A stretch of DNA of 11,595 bases from an uncultured Cocleimonas sp. (GTDB taxonomy: Bacteria > Pseudomonadota > Gammaproteobacteria > Thiotrichales > Thiotrichaceae): contig CALJIH010000082.1 of the NCBI GenBank assembly GCA_937974135.1, positions 1 through 11,595 on the forward strand, read 5' to 3'. Numbering within the stretch: position 1 is the stretch's first letter; the number at the start of each line of letters is the position of its first letter. The notes under the pieces were generated by a model. That model did not search any database and was not told where the DNA came from. It worked only from the letters and a program-made list of their open reading frames with translations. This document shows, piece by piece, positions 1-6,857 of this stretch. The position numbers and the translations under genes are program-made.

Positions 1-15
1 ACCCCCCTACTTTTG
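1..15 (+). repeat. C-rich interspersed repeat, copy 1 (cut by the window edge)
   Basis: The first 15 bases, ACCCCCCTACTTTTG, are identical to bases 8701-8715 and match the 3' part of the 18-base consensus GACACCCCCC(C)YACTTTTG. The first three consensus bases would lie outside the window. A second CACTTTTG follows at 19-26, so the downstream flank partly echoes the repeat. The copy has the same orientation as copies 2 and 4 and probably marks the end of an upstream plus-strand gene that is not visible here. Confidence 0.75.
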
Positions 16-101
16 GGCACTTTTGCAAAGTTGTAGATACGTTAATATTGAAGATAGATTAAAACCCTTTGAATAGTAATAAACAATAATAGGTAATCGT
101 C

Positions 102-1106
102 ATGCCAACTTATACACCATCGTTTGTGACTGAATCTTACAACTTTGCCGCAAACCCTCCTGTGTTAGATAGAGTTGTGTTTACCATCGATCATATTCAT
201 CAAGGTGGGCCCGGACTTTTTAGCACCGCTGACGTGGTCTCACATTTGGTTGCAAAAGGAATTCCGATAACAGTTTTTGTACAATGCACGGATCCCGCCA
301 ATTTATGCGCGCTAGATGCCAGAAACGCACAAGACTTAGTCAATCTGAATCCATCATTAGTGACTCTAGGAATTCATTCACTACCCAGAGGTGCATCTCA
401 ATTTGAGCAAACCAATAATCTAAACTTGCTCAGCCATATGATCACGAATATTACTGGTGAAAGACCTATCATAAGTTCTTATCACGGTGCTAACGCTGGC
501 CCAGAACCGGGAATTACGCTAAACGGCGTTCAATATGCCAGAGGGGTTCTTAGCCAATGGTCAACGGTGCAACTTGATGATCCTTTGAATACACCTGTGA
601 TGGGTTTGAATAGTGTATCGAGTGCCTTTGATTTTACACGCCTTCGAAACCTATCTGATCTCTCCGCCTGTTTGTTTGTACATTCGGCTGAATTAACCAA
701 TGGTTCCAACAGAAAATTAATCTTTGATACCTTAGTAAAAGCCATTGAAGATAGAAAACTCCAAGCTGTATCCTATTTAGATGCAATGCGCGCAGATTAT
801 GAATCAACACCTGTTCCACCACCAGTACCAACGGTAGATGATGATTGCGCACTGCAACACTTTACCAATAATACCATCGTGCAATTTTTACGATTTAATT
901 CCAGAGATGGTGTAAATGGGAATTTTCAAGTAGCTGAGTTACAGAATTTTTTAAACGAGATTGGCCTTAATGCAGGTGTCGCTGATGGTATTTTCGGCTC
1001 CAATACAAAACTCGCGGTGATTGCTTATCAAATCACTGAGGGCTTAACACCAGATGGAATCGTAGGTAGAAACACTAGGGCAACTATAAATGCCCATTGT
1101 GATTGA
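102..1106 (+). CDS. NodB-like (degenerate polysaccharide deacetylase) protein with C-terminal peptidoglycan-binding domain
   Basis: The 334-residue protein has two recognisable parts. Residues about 25-230 resemble a NodB-type deacetylase barrel. They contain FTIDH (27-31) where the family has TFDD, GIHS (90-93) where it has the metal-binding HxxxH motif, SSYHG (125-129) in place of the RxPxG motif, and a late FVHS (192-195) resembling the C-terminal catalytic histidine strand. The second metal histidine is not evident, so activity is uncertain. A proline-rich linker (236-243) leads to residues about 265-331, a PG_binding_1-type domain with the typical DGIFGSNT and PDGIVGRNT repeats (295-302 and 317-325). 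No signal peptide or membrane segment is visible, which is odd for a cell-wall protein. The ATG follows a weak AGGTAA. The gene stands alone between two C-rich repeats. The peptidoglycan-binding part is firm; the deacetylase relationship is tentative. Confidence 0.7.
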   Translation: MPTYTPSFVTESYNFAANPPVLDRVVFTIDHIHQGGPGLFSTADVVSHLVAKGIPITVFVQCTDPANLCALDARNAQDLVNLNPSLVTLGIHSLPRGASQFEQTNNLNLLSHMITNITGERPIISSYHGANAGPEPGITLNGVQYARGVLSQWSTVQLDDPLNTPVMGLNSVSSAFDFTRLRNLSDLSACLFVHSAELTNGSNRKLIFDTLVKAIEDRKLQAVSYLDAMRADYESTPVPPPVPTVDDDCALQHFTNNTIVQFLRFNSRDGVNGNFQVAELQNFLNEIGLNAGVADGIFGSNTKLAVIAYQITEGLTPDGIVGRNTRATINAHCD

Positions 1107-1135
1107 ATGTATCTAAAAAAGTAATGTTTAATAGT

Positions 1136-1169
1136 AAAAAGACACCCCCCCTACTTTTGGTGTTTTTTT
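1136..1169. terminator. Bidirectional intrinsic terminator between convergent genes
   Basis: AAAAAGACACC (1136-1146) pairs with GGTGTTTTTTT (1159-1169) around an 11-base loop: five core pairs (ACACC/GGTGT), one G-T pair and five A-T pairs. Read rightward it ends in seven Ts after the 935-base-upstream start of the NodB-like gene's 3' flank; read leftward it also ends in a T tract, serving the DUF3144 gene. The loop and left arm are formed by copy 2 of the C-rich repeat. Confidence 0.6.
1141..1159 (+). repeat. C-rich interspersed repeat, copy 2
   Basis: GACACCCCCCCTACTTTTG, with seven Cs where copies 1 and 4 have six. It begins 35 bases after the stop codon of the NodB-like gene, in the same orientation as that gene, and is built into the terminator hairpin at 1136-1169. 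Together with copy 1 it brackets the NodB-like gene as a direct repeat. Confidence 0.8.
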
Positions 1170-1195
1170 CAAAATTACATTTTCTTATTTACAGT

Positions 1196-1522
1196 TTAGT
1201 CTTTCTTCTTCATTAAATGTTCGTAGCGATTTTCTTCTTGCTGGGTAAAAGCCGTCTTATAATCTTCCATGTTTTGATTCAACATGCGATCAAACTCACC
1301 ATTAAAAAATTCTTTGGCGCGCTCTAGTTCAGCTTCATAAGAATCCTTATCTTGTGCTTGTGAGGCAACTACAAACGCACTGAAACGTGCTGTTGCAAAT
1401 AACATCGCAGAACCAACAAAACTTGGGTCTTTTTCGTCACATTCATTATTCGCTACGTCGATAAATTTATCTGCAACGCTATAAAATTCTTTATCTTGCG
1501 CTTTTTTCTGAGCTTCATCCAT
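1196..1522 (-). CDS. DUF3144 family protein
   Basis: This is a 108-residue acidic, soluble protein that I recognise as a DUF3144 member. It has an N-terminal FYSVADKFIDVANNE segment (13-27), a central SAMLFATARFSAFVVA helix (38-53), and a C-terminal part with EYF/FF-x-GEFDRMLNQNMEDY (about 72-88), all typical of the family, and its length is normal. There is no signal peptide and no catalytic motif; the function of the family is unknown. The protein is predicted to be all helical and ends in a basic KKKD tail. It is transcribed toward the NodB-like gene and shares the terminator at 1136-1169. Its start region faces ndk across about 280 bases, so the two genes probably have separate divergent promoters. 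Only a weak ribosome-binding site is seen. Confidence 0.85.
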   Translation of the reverse strand: MDEAQKKAQDKEFYSVADKFIDVANNECDEKDPSFVGSAMLFATARFSAFVVASQAQDKDSYEAELERAKEFFNGEFDRMLNQNMEDYKTAFTQQEENRYEHLMKKKD

Positions 1523-1691
1523 ATTTTTGATTACCGTATTTTAAGGTGAATTTTAAACTTTTAATTGTTCTAAACACAAAATATAGCTTGAGAAGCACGA
1601 CTGCGCCAGATTAAAGAAAAAATAAATGTAAAAATTAATTTATTAGGCTTAAAAGTCAATCTGAAATCATTCTGAAGAAACCTTTACGGAT

Positions 1692-1720
1692 AGCGGGTAC
1701 AACAGTACAATACGCCCGCT
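1692..1720. promoter_or_regulatory. Inverted repeat in the DUF3144-ndk intergenic region
   Basis: AGCGGG (1692-1697) and CCCGCT (1715-1720) are perfect 6-base inverted arms around a 17-base spacer that itself contains GTAC twice (1697-1700 and 1705-1708). It is the only GC-rich island in an otherwise AT-rich 283-base gap (1523-1805). A second small inverted repeat, TTGCA-ATAC-TGCAA (1768-1781), lies just upstream of the ndk ribosome-binding site. Either could be an operator or a leader hairpin; no specific regulator is recognised. Confidence 0.25.
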
Positions 1721-1805
1721 AATTTCCTCAGCGCTTTACACTATTGAGGATGACTAATTTAAAAAATTTGCAATACTGCAAGTTTACATTTTGGAGACTA
1801 TTATC

Positions 1806-2237
1806 GTGGCTATCGAACGCACAATTTCTATCATTAAACCAGACGCTGTTGCTAAAAACGCAATTGGCGATATTTACTCACGTTTTGAAAAAGGCGGCTT
1901 AAAAGTCGTTGCTGCAAAAATGAAGCAACTTTCTCAAGCAGATGCTGAAGGTTTTTACGCAGTACACAAAGAACGCCCTTTCTTTGGTGATTTAGTATCT
2001 TTCATGACTTCAGGACCTGTTATGATTCAAGTTCTAGAGGGCGAAAATGCGGTAGCGAAAAATCGTGAATTAATGGGTGCAACTAACCCTGCTGAAGCAG
2101 ACGCTGGAACTATTCGCGCTGATTTCGCTCAAAGTATTGATGAGAATGCCGTTCACGGTTCTGACAGCTTAGAAAATGCACAAATCGAAACAGATTACTT
2201 CTTCTCAGCTGATGAAATTTGCCCAAGAATTCGTTAA
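1806..2237 (+). CDS. ndk: Nucleoside diphosphate kinase
   Basis: This cytoplasmic enzyme transfers the gamma-phosphate of ATP to nucleoside diphosphates through a phosphohistidine and so balances NTP and dNTP pools. The 143-residue protein is the standard bacterial length. It shows the N-terminal IIKPDAV with Lys11, and the active-site NAVHGSDS motif with the phosphorylated His at residue 117, the same numbering as in E. coli. The start is GTG at 1806, giving the family-standard MAIERT N-terminus, with GGAG (1793-1796) nine bases upstream; an in-frame TTG at 1791 overlaps that ribosome-binding site and is not the start. rlmN follows after 51 bases, the usual gammaproteobacterial order. Confidence 0.97.
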   Translation: MAIERTISIIKPDAVAKNAIGDIYSRFEKGGLKVVAAKMKQLSQADAEGFYAVHKERPFFGDLVSFMTSGPVMIQVLEGENAVAKNRELMGATNPAEADAGTIRADFAQSIDENAVHGSDSLENAQIETDYFFSADEICPRIR

Positions 2238-2288
2238 TCATTTCTTAGGCAATTTAATTTATAAGATAAGCGATATTATTCATAAATA

Positions 2289-3386
2289 ATGGCTAAATCT
2301 GAAAAAATTAATCTTCTGGATTACACCTCAGAAGACTTAAAGGCTTTTTTCCTGGAACGCGGAGAAAAGCCTTTTCGTGCCACCCAAGTGATCAAATGGA
2401 TTCACCAACACGGTGTTGATAATTTTGATGACATGACCAATGTCAGTAAATCGCTCCGTGAAGAACTCTCTGGCTTTGCTGAAATACGTGCTCCTGAAAT
2501 TGCGATTGATGATCGCTCTAACGATGGAACACACAAGTGGTTACTGCGTTTAGACGATGGAAACTGTATTGAGACGGTATTCATCCCTGAAGAAGGTCGC
2601 GGTACATTATGTATATCATCACAAGTGGGCTGTGCTTTAGACTGCACATTCTGTTCGACTGCGCGCCAAGGCTTCAATCGCAACCTCACTGTGGGTGAGA
2701 TTATTGGACAACTTTGGTTAGCCAAAAATATTCTACAACCCAATCCTGAAGATGACCGCGTTATTACTAACGTAGTGATGATGGGAATGGGCGAACCATT
2801 GCTTAATTTCGAGAAAGTCGTTAAAGCGATGGAGTTAATGTTGGATGACAATGCTTATGGCTTGAGCAAACGTCGTGTCACCCTCAGTACCTCTGGTGTC
2901 GTACCTGCTCTGGATCGCTTGAAAGATCGTATTGATGTCAGTTTAGCGATTTCTTTACATGCGCCAAACGATGCCTTACGCGATCAATTAGTTCCGGTAA
3001 ATCGCAAATATCCAATCAAACAATTACTCGATTCCTGCAACAACTTTATGCAAGGTAAAGCGAATCGCGAAAAAATAACCATTGAATATGTGATGTTAGA
3101 TGGCGTTAATGATAGTGATGAGAATGCGCGTGAATTAGCAGTATTATTAAGAGATGTACCTTGCAAGGTGAATTTGATACCATTTAATCCATTCCCCGAA
3201 ACACGCTATAAACGCTCGTCTAACAATAGAATTCATCGTTTTAGGGATATTCTCGAAAATGCTGGGCTTATCGTCATGACCAGAAAAACTCGGGGCGAAG
3301 ATATTGATGCTGCGTGTGGGCAACTTGCAGGTAAAGTGAATGATAAAAGCCGCAGAGATATTCACTTTGCGAGAATTGAATCATAG
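2289..3386 (+). CDS. rlmN: 23S rRNA (A2503-C2)/tRNA (A37-C2) methyltransferase RlmN
   Basis: This radical-SAM enzyme makes 2-methyladenosine at A2503 of 23S rRNA and at A37 of a subset of tRNAs, using S-adenosylmethionine as both radical source and methyl donor. The 365-residue protein has the CxxxCxxC iron-sulfur motif at Cys115, Cys119 and Cys122, the MGMGEP SAM-binding motif (165-170), and SLAISLHAP (218-226). Cys343 in AACGQL corresponds to the cysteine that forms the protein-RNA adduct in E. coli (Cys355), and Cys108 to the partner cysteine Cys118. The family N-terminal accessory domain is present (about residues 8-75). No clear ribosome-binding site precedes the ATG, so translation may rely on an AU-rich leader. 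It sits between ndk and pilW as in most gammaproteobacteria. Confidence 0.97.
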   Translation: MAKSEKINLLDYTSEDLKAFFLERGEKPFRATQVIKWIHQHGVDNFDDMTNVSKSLREELSGFAEIRAPEIAIDDRSNDGTHKWLLRLDDGNCIETVFIPEEGRGTLCISSQVGCALDCTFCSTARQGFNRNLTVGEIIGQLWLAKNILQPNPEDDRVITNVVMMGMGEPLLNFEKVVKAMELMLDDNAYGLSKRRVTLSTSGVVPALDRLKDRIDVSLAISLHAPNDALRDQLVPVNRKYPIKQLLDSCNNFMQGKANREKITIEYVMLDGVNDSDENARELAVLLRDVPCKVNLIPFNPFPETRYKRSSNNRIHRFRDILENAGLIVMTRKTRGEDIDAACGQLAGKVNDKSRRDIHFARIES

Positions 3387-3442
3387 CTTCAACATTAGCT
3401 ACTAAGAATACGTTATTTACAAACAGCTTAAGGGGATTTTGC

Positions 3443-4204
3443 ATGAGCGATAACAAGAAAACACCTTTAATCAGATCAATGGCTAATTACAGCGCCGTAT
3501 TATTTTTTGCACTATTTCTAGTTGGCTGTACTGGAGCGGGTGGCGTAAAAAGTAACAAAGCCTCAAATTTCAATGCAGATCTGGGTATTCGCTACTTACA
3601 AGCGGGTCGTTTACAACTCGCTAATGAAAAACTATTAAAAGCCTTAGATCAAAGTCCTAATTCACCCATAGCTAATCATTACTTTGCACTTTTGCAACAA
3701 CGCCTTGGTAACACGAATAAAGCCAGGCAATATTTTACTAAAGCTGTGGGTTTAAGCCCAAAAGATCCTGAAATTAGAAATAATTACGGTTCTTTTTTGT
3801 GTGATAACAATCAAGTCCAAAAAGCGATTCAACAATTCACTGTTTCTATCAACGACCCACTTTATAAAACTCCAGAATTTGCGTATACGAATGCTGGCAT
3901 ATGTTATCGTAAAGCCAGAAACGATGTAAAAGCTGAGGAGTATTTTAGAAATGCACTCAAAAAAAAGAATGCATTTCCTTCAGCTTTATTAGAAATGGCT
4001 GGGCTTTATAGTGATAGAAAACAATACCCAAGAGCGCAAGCTTTTATGTCTCGATATGAGAGTGTAGGAAAATCATCACCGAAAGCGCTAGAGCTTTGTA
4101 GTATAATTAACCAAAAGATGAATGATATTGCTAAGTCAGAAAGCTGTAAAAGCGCACTTTTACGTATCTTCCCTGATAGCGCTGAAGCACAACGAGTGAA
4201 CTAG
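3443..4204 (+). CDS. pilW: Type IV pilus biogenesis/stability lipoprotein PilW (PilF), TPR protein
   Basis: PilW/PilF is an outer-membrane lipoprotein that acts as pilotin for the PilQ secretin of type IV pili. The 253-residue product begins with a lipoprotein signal: basic residues, a hydrophobic stretch (about 17-27) and the lipobox LVGC with Cys29 as the lipidated residue. From about residue 45 to 245 it is a series of tetratricopeptide repeats; the first ones carry typical small/large TPR spacing, for example DLGIRYLQAGRLQLA (46-60) and NYGSFLCDNNQVQKAI (114-129). Cys120 and Cys154, and Cys219 and Cys235, could form the disulfides common in periplasmic TPR pilotins (inference). A good AGGGGA (3431-3436) lies six bases before the ATG. 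Its place between rlmN and rodZ is the conserved one. Confidence 0.93.
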   Translation: MSDNKKTPLIRSMANYSAVLFFALFLVGCTGAGGVKSNKASNFNADLGIRYLQAGRLQLANEKLLKALDQSPNSPIANHYFALLQQRLGNTNKARQYFTKAVGLSPKDPEIRNNYGSFLCDNNQVQKAIQQFTVSINDPLYKTPEFAYTNAGICYRKARNDVKAEEYFRNALKKKNAFPSALLEMAGLYSDRKQYPRAQAFMSRYESVGKSSPKALELCSIINQKMNDIAKSESCKSALLRIFPDSAEAQRVN

Positions 4205-4226
4205 CTCGTTAGATTTAACTACTGAC

Positions 4227-4244
4227 TAAAGACAAACGTCTTTA
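4227..4244 (+). other. Small hairpin between pilW and rodZ
   Basis: TAAAGAC (4227-4233) and GTCTTTA (4238-4244) form a perfect 7-base stem closed by the tetraloop AAAC. A T-rich stretch (TTATTATTTTTT) starts at 4251, six bases after the stem. This could be a weak terminator or an mRNA processing and stabilising hairpin separating pilW from rodZ. The stem is AT-rich and the Ts are not adjacent, so efficient termination is doubtful. Confidence 0.3.
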
Positions 4245-4286
4245 ACACCTTATTATTTTTTATCAATTTACAATCAGTGACAACGT

Positions 4287-5348
4287 ATGGCTAAAGAGAA
4301 AAACAAAACTGAACTACCACAAGTTGTGGAAGGTGAATTGCAAGCTCGCTTAATTAAATTGCGCGAAGATGCTGGTTTTGATATCTCGCAAATGGCTGAT
4401 GCGCTCTGTCTTTCTGAAGATGTCATTGTAAACCTTGAAAACGAAGCGTTTGATCTCCTACCAGAACCACCTTATGTACGAGGTTATCTGCGTAACTATG
4501 CCAAACTCAGTAACGATGATGATGCAACGGAATTAATAACACGTTATGAATCATTGCGTGGTGCCGATGCTTCTGAGCTTGATTTTCAAATCAACACAAA
4601 AAACAATATTGCCAATGCATCGAAAAAAAGATTATCACCCGTCTGGGGACAACTCATATTACTCGGCATTCTAGTAGGCGCAATAGGTTTAATTGCCTCA
4701 ATTCCCTCCGTTAATTCGTGGCTAGGTAATACATGGCAAAGTTTTTCGTCACAACTCGGTCCAACAGATGCAAGCGACAATCCTTCTCTGTTAGGTAACT
4801 TGCCAGTACCTGCACCATTGCCGGAAGAAGAAATTGCAAAGCCTGAAGCAAATGAAGCGACAATTGATAATAAAACTGCGACAGCAACAACTGAAAGCAC
4901 TCCAAATTCCACTGAAACGACAAGTGAGAAAGCAAGCGGCGAAAGCGAAACAGCCACTAATGCTACGACAGAATCAACAAGCACCATCGCAAATACTGAA
5001 ACTGCAACAGCAGAAACTGATACGGCAAGCCAGACTACTGAATCTCAAACGACAACTGAGAACACAGAAACAAGCGATACCCAAGAAATCGCAGCGGCGT
5101 CTTTAGATGGCACGATTAATATCAAATTGGTATTTAACAAAGAAGTCTGGTTAAGAATAAAAGATAAAGATAATAAAACTGTATTTGAAGGATTAAATAA
5201 AGCCGATACCGAAAAAACCATCGACCTAAAAAAACCGTTAACTTTTCGTGTAGGCAATGCTCAAGGTTTAGGTCTCATCATCGACGATAAAGCTGTCGAT
5301 ATAACTTCATATATCAATGGTAGTATTGCCAATTTCACCCTAGAATAA
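4287..5348 (+). CDS. rodZ: Cytoskeletal cell-shape protein RodZ
   Basis: RodZ links cytoplasmic MreB filaments to the elongasome and is needed for rod shape. The 353-residue protein shows the whole family architecture. An N-terminal Cro/Xre-like helix-turn-helix domain (about 18-90) contains LREDAGFDISQMADAL and the hallmark PPYVRGYLRNYA (61-72). A single membrane helix spans about 121-140. A long Thr/Glu/Ser/Ala-rich periplasmic linker (about 186-270) follows, then a C-terminal DUF4115 beta domain (about 275-353) with the conserved VWLRIKD-x-VFEG pattern. The linker is of low complexity and generates long spurious open frames on both strands. The ribosome-binding site is weak. The gene follows pilW as expected, but ispG, normally next, is absent and is replaced by a palindromic repeat pair. 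Confidence 0.95.
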   Translation: MAKEKNKTELPQVVEGELQARLIKLREDAGFDISQMADALCLSEDVIVNLENEAFDLLPEPPYVRGYLRNYAKLSNDDDATELITRYESLRGADASELDFQINTKNNIANASKKRLSPVWGQLILLGILVGAIGLIASIPSVNSWLGNTWQSFSSQLGPTDASDNPSLLGNLPVPAPLPEEEIAKPEANEATIDNKTATATTESTPNSTETTSEKASGESETATNATTESTSTIANTETATAETDTASQTTESQTTTENTETSDTQEIAAASLDGTINIKLVFNKEVWLRIKDKDNKTVFEGLNKADTEKTIDLKKPLTFRVGNAQGLGLIIDDKAVDITSYINGSIANFTLE

Positions 5349-5360
5349 CCTTCTTGAAGT

Positions 5361-5377
5361 ACACCCCCCCACTTTTG
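5361..5377 (+). repeat. C-rich interspersed repeat, copy 3 left (arm of palindrome)
   Basis: ACACCCCCCCACTTTTG, seven Cs and CAC where copies 1, 2 and 4 have CTAC. It begins 13 bases after the rodZ stop codon, in the same orientation as rodZ. The base before the consensus ACACC is T, not G. It is perfectly complementary to copy 3 right (5400-5416), so the shared CAC variant may have been matched by duplication or by gene conversion. Confidence 0.8.
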
Positions 5378-5416
5378 CGCGTTTTTGCTTAAAACCGCTC
5401 AAAAGTGGGGGGGTGT
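5361..5416. repeat. 56-base palindromic element between rodZ and hisS
   Basis: Two inverted copies of the C-rich repeat form 17 uninterrupted base pairs (5361-5377 with 5400-5416). After one C-T mismatch the pairing continues inward: GCG (5379-5381) with CGC (5396-5398), then four T-A pairs (5382-5385 with 5391-5394) past a bulged C, leaving a loop of only five bases (TGCTT). As RNA this is a very stable hairpin just after rodZ, with no T tract following, so it would more likely protect or separate transcripts than act as a classical intrinsic terminator. As DNA it resembles a REP pair (BIME-like) or a tiny MITE. It occupies the site where ispG usually lies. Confidence 0.85.
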
Positions 5417-5417
5417 C
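5400..5417 (-). repeat. C-rich interspersed repeat, copy 3 right (inverted)
   Basis: Read on the minus strand, this is GACACCCCCCCACTTTTG, a full 18-base consensus copy. It is the only copy in the window in reverse orientation. It ends 54 bases before the hisS start, so the hisS promoter must overlap it or lie in the short AT-rich stretch 5418-5471, where TATATT (5426-5431) is a possible -10 element. Confidence 0.8.
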
Positions 5418-5471
5418 ATTTAAACTATATTTATCAAGATCAACCTTAGATAGTAGAAGTGACGAAACAAC

Positions 5472-6746
5472 ATGGCTAAAAATCTTCAATCTGTTCGTGG
5501 TATGCGCGATATTTTGCCCGAGCAATCAGCTTCTTGGCAATACATTGAGAACATCGCTCGAGAGCTTTTTACCAGCTACGGATACAACGAATTGCGCTCA
5601 CCTATTATCGAATCAACCGATTTATTTAAACGCTCTATTGGTGATACTACGGATATTGTCGAAAAAGAAATGTATACCTTCGATGATCGTAATGGTGATA
5701 GCTTAACTCTTCGTCCAGAAGGCACAGCCAGTACCGTAAGAGCGGGTATACAACACGGTTTATTCCACAATCAACAACAACGGCTGTGGTATATCGGCCC
5801 TATGTTCAGACACGAACGCCCGCAAAAAGGTCGTTATCGTGGCTTTTATCAAGCAGGTATCGAAGCTTATGGTATTGATGGTCCCGACATTGATGCTGAA
5901 GTGATCGCAGTTGCCGCTCGTTTTTGGAAAAAACTAGGCTTCAAAAAAGTCCGTTTAGAAATTAACTCTTTAGGAAGTAATGAAGCGCGTCAAAATTACC
6001 GCGAAGTGCTGATCGAATACTTTAGTAAAGACACTAGTCTATTAGATGAAGATTCACAAAGACGGCTGCACAAAAATCCATTGAGGATCTTAGACACTAA
6101 AAATCCAAAGATGCGCGAACTCGTTGAAGGAGCACCCAGCCTTCTCGATTATTTAGATGAGGAATCTAAAACACATTTTGCTGGACTCAAACAGCGTCTC
6201 GATTCAATGGGTATTGAGTACGTGGTTAATCCACGCTTAGTGCGTGGTATCGACTACTACAATCGAACCGTTTTTGAGTGGATTACCGAAGACTTAGGCG
6301 CGCAAGGAACTATCTGTGCAGGTGGTCGTTATGATGGTTTAGTGAAGCAACTCGGCGGCCGAGAAACCAGTGCTTGCGGCTTCGGCATCGGACTCGATCG
6401 TTTACAATTACTCGTCGAAGAACAGAACCTCAATCAAGCTGACAATAATCCGCATATTTTCTTAGTCATGTCTGGAGAAGCCGCGGAACTAACTGGAATC
6501 AAATTGTCAGAGAATTTGAGAGATTCTAATGCATCATTACGTCTATTGATGAATGCTGGTGGAGGCAGTTTTAAATCCCAATTAAAACGTGCCGATAAAT
6601 CAGGCGCAGCTTATGCATTAATTTTAGGAGATGCAGAAGTGGAGTCTCGGAATATAGTCGTAAAACCATTGCTGACTAATGATGAACAACAAACAATTTC
6701 ACTCGATGATCTGAGTGATTTCGTAGAACAACACATCATTAATTGA
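5472..6746 (+). CDS. hisS: Histidyl-tRNA synthetase
   Basis: This class IIa aminoacyl-tRNA synthetase charges tRNA-His in the cytoplasm. The 424-residue protein has the usual length and all family motifs: the N-terminal RGMRDILP (9-16), TLRPEGTAS (79-87), motif 2 MFRHERPQKGRYRGF (111-125), the histidine-specific LVRGIDYYNRTVFEW (256-270) with the catalytic Arg258, GAQGTICAGGRYDGL (276-290), and motif 3 ACGFGIGLDR (301-310). The C-terminal anticodon-binding domain covers about 328-424. The ATG gives the standard start; only a weak ribosome-binding site is present. hisS heads a probable hisS-yfgM-bamB unit and is separated from rodZ by the 56-base palindrome, not by ispG, so it likely has its own promoter. 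Confidence 0.97.
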   Translation: MAKNLQSVRGMRDILPEQSASWQYIENIARELFTSYGYNELRSPIIESTDLFKRSIGDTTDIVEKEMYTFDDRNGDSLTLRPEGTASTVRAGIQHGLFHNQQQRLWYIGPMFRHERPQKGRYRGFYQAGIEAYGIDGPDIDAEVIAVAARFWKKLGFKKVRLEINSLGSNEARQNYREVLIEYFSKDTSLLDEDSQRRLHKNPLRILDTKNPKMRELVEGAPSLLDYLDEESKTHFAGLKQRLDSMGIEYVVNPRLVRGIDYYNRTVFEWITEDLGAQGTICAGGRYDGLVKQLGGRETSACGFGIGLDRLQLLVEEQNLNQADNNPHIFLVMSGEAAELTGIKLSENLRDSNASLRLLMNAGGGSFKSQLKRADKSGAAYALILGDAEVESRNIVVKPLLTNDEQQTISLDDLSDFVEQHIIN

Positions 6747-6766
6747 TATAGTCGCGACACATTTAA

Positions 6767-6817
6767 AAAAAGATGTATTTTAAGACATAGTTTTGCTAAT
6801 TTTTTATACATCATTTT
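6767..6817. other. AT-rich inverted repeat in the hisS-yfgM gap
   Basis: GATGTAT (6772-6778) and ATACATC (6806-6812) are perfect 7-base inverted arms; past one A-A mismatch, AAAA (6767-6770) and TTTT (6814-6817) extend the stem. The loop is 27 bases. The gap (6747-6857) is almost entirely A and T and may hold a promoter for yfgM or a weak transcript-end structure. No sharper assignment is possible. Confidence 0.25.
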
Positions 6818-6857
6818 AAAAAAACATTAATAGTTTTAAGAATATAGGAATTTTGAG

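Noticed and set aside
1791..1805. TTG start for ndk, five codons upstream
   Set aside because: The five extra residues are absent from the family, and the TTG overlaps the GGAG ribosome-binding site that serves the GTG at 1806.
2402..2851. Minus-strand open frame of 149 codons inside rlmN
   Set aside because: It is antisense to a well-conserved gene, has no recognisable domain and no ribosome-binding site.
4586..5106. Long open frames on both strands over the middle of rodZ
   Set aside because: They arise from the low-complexity Thr/Glu/Ser/Ala linker of rodZ, show biased composition and have no family resemblance.
1145..5413. C tracts of six or seven bases as phase-variation switches
   Set aside because: All lie outside coding regions and after stop codons, so length change would not shift a reading frame or obviously alter a promoter spacer.
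5413..5706. 97-codon plus-strand open frame beginning in the palindrome
   Set aside because: It overlaps hisS in another frame; its sequence is a frame-shifted reading of hisS with no own motif.
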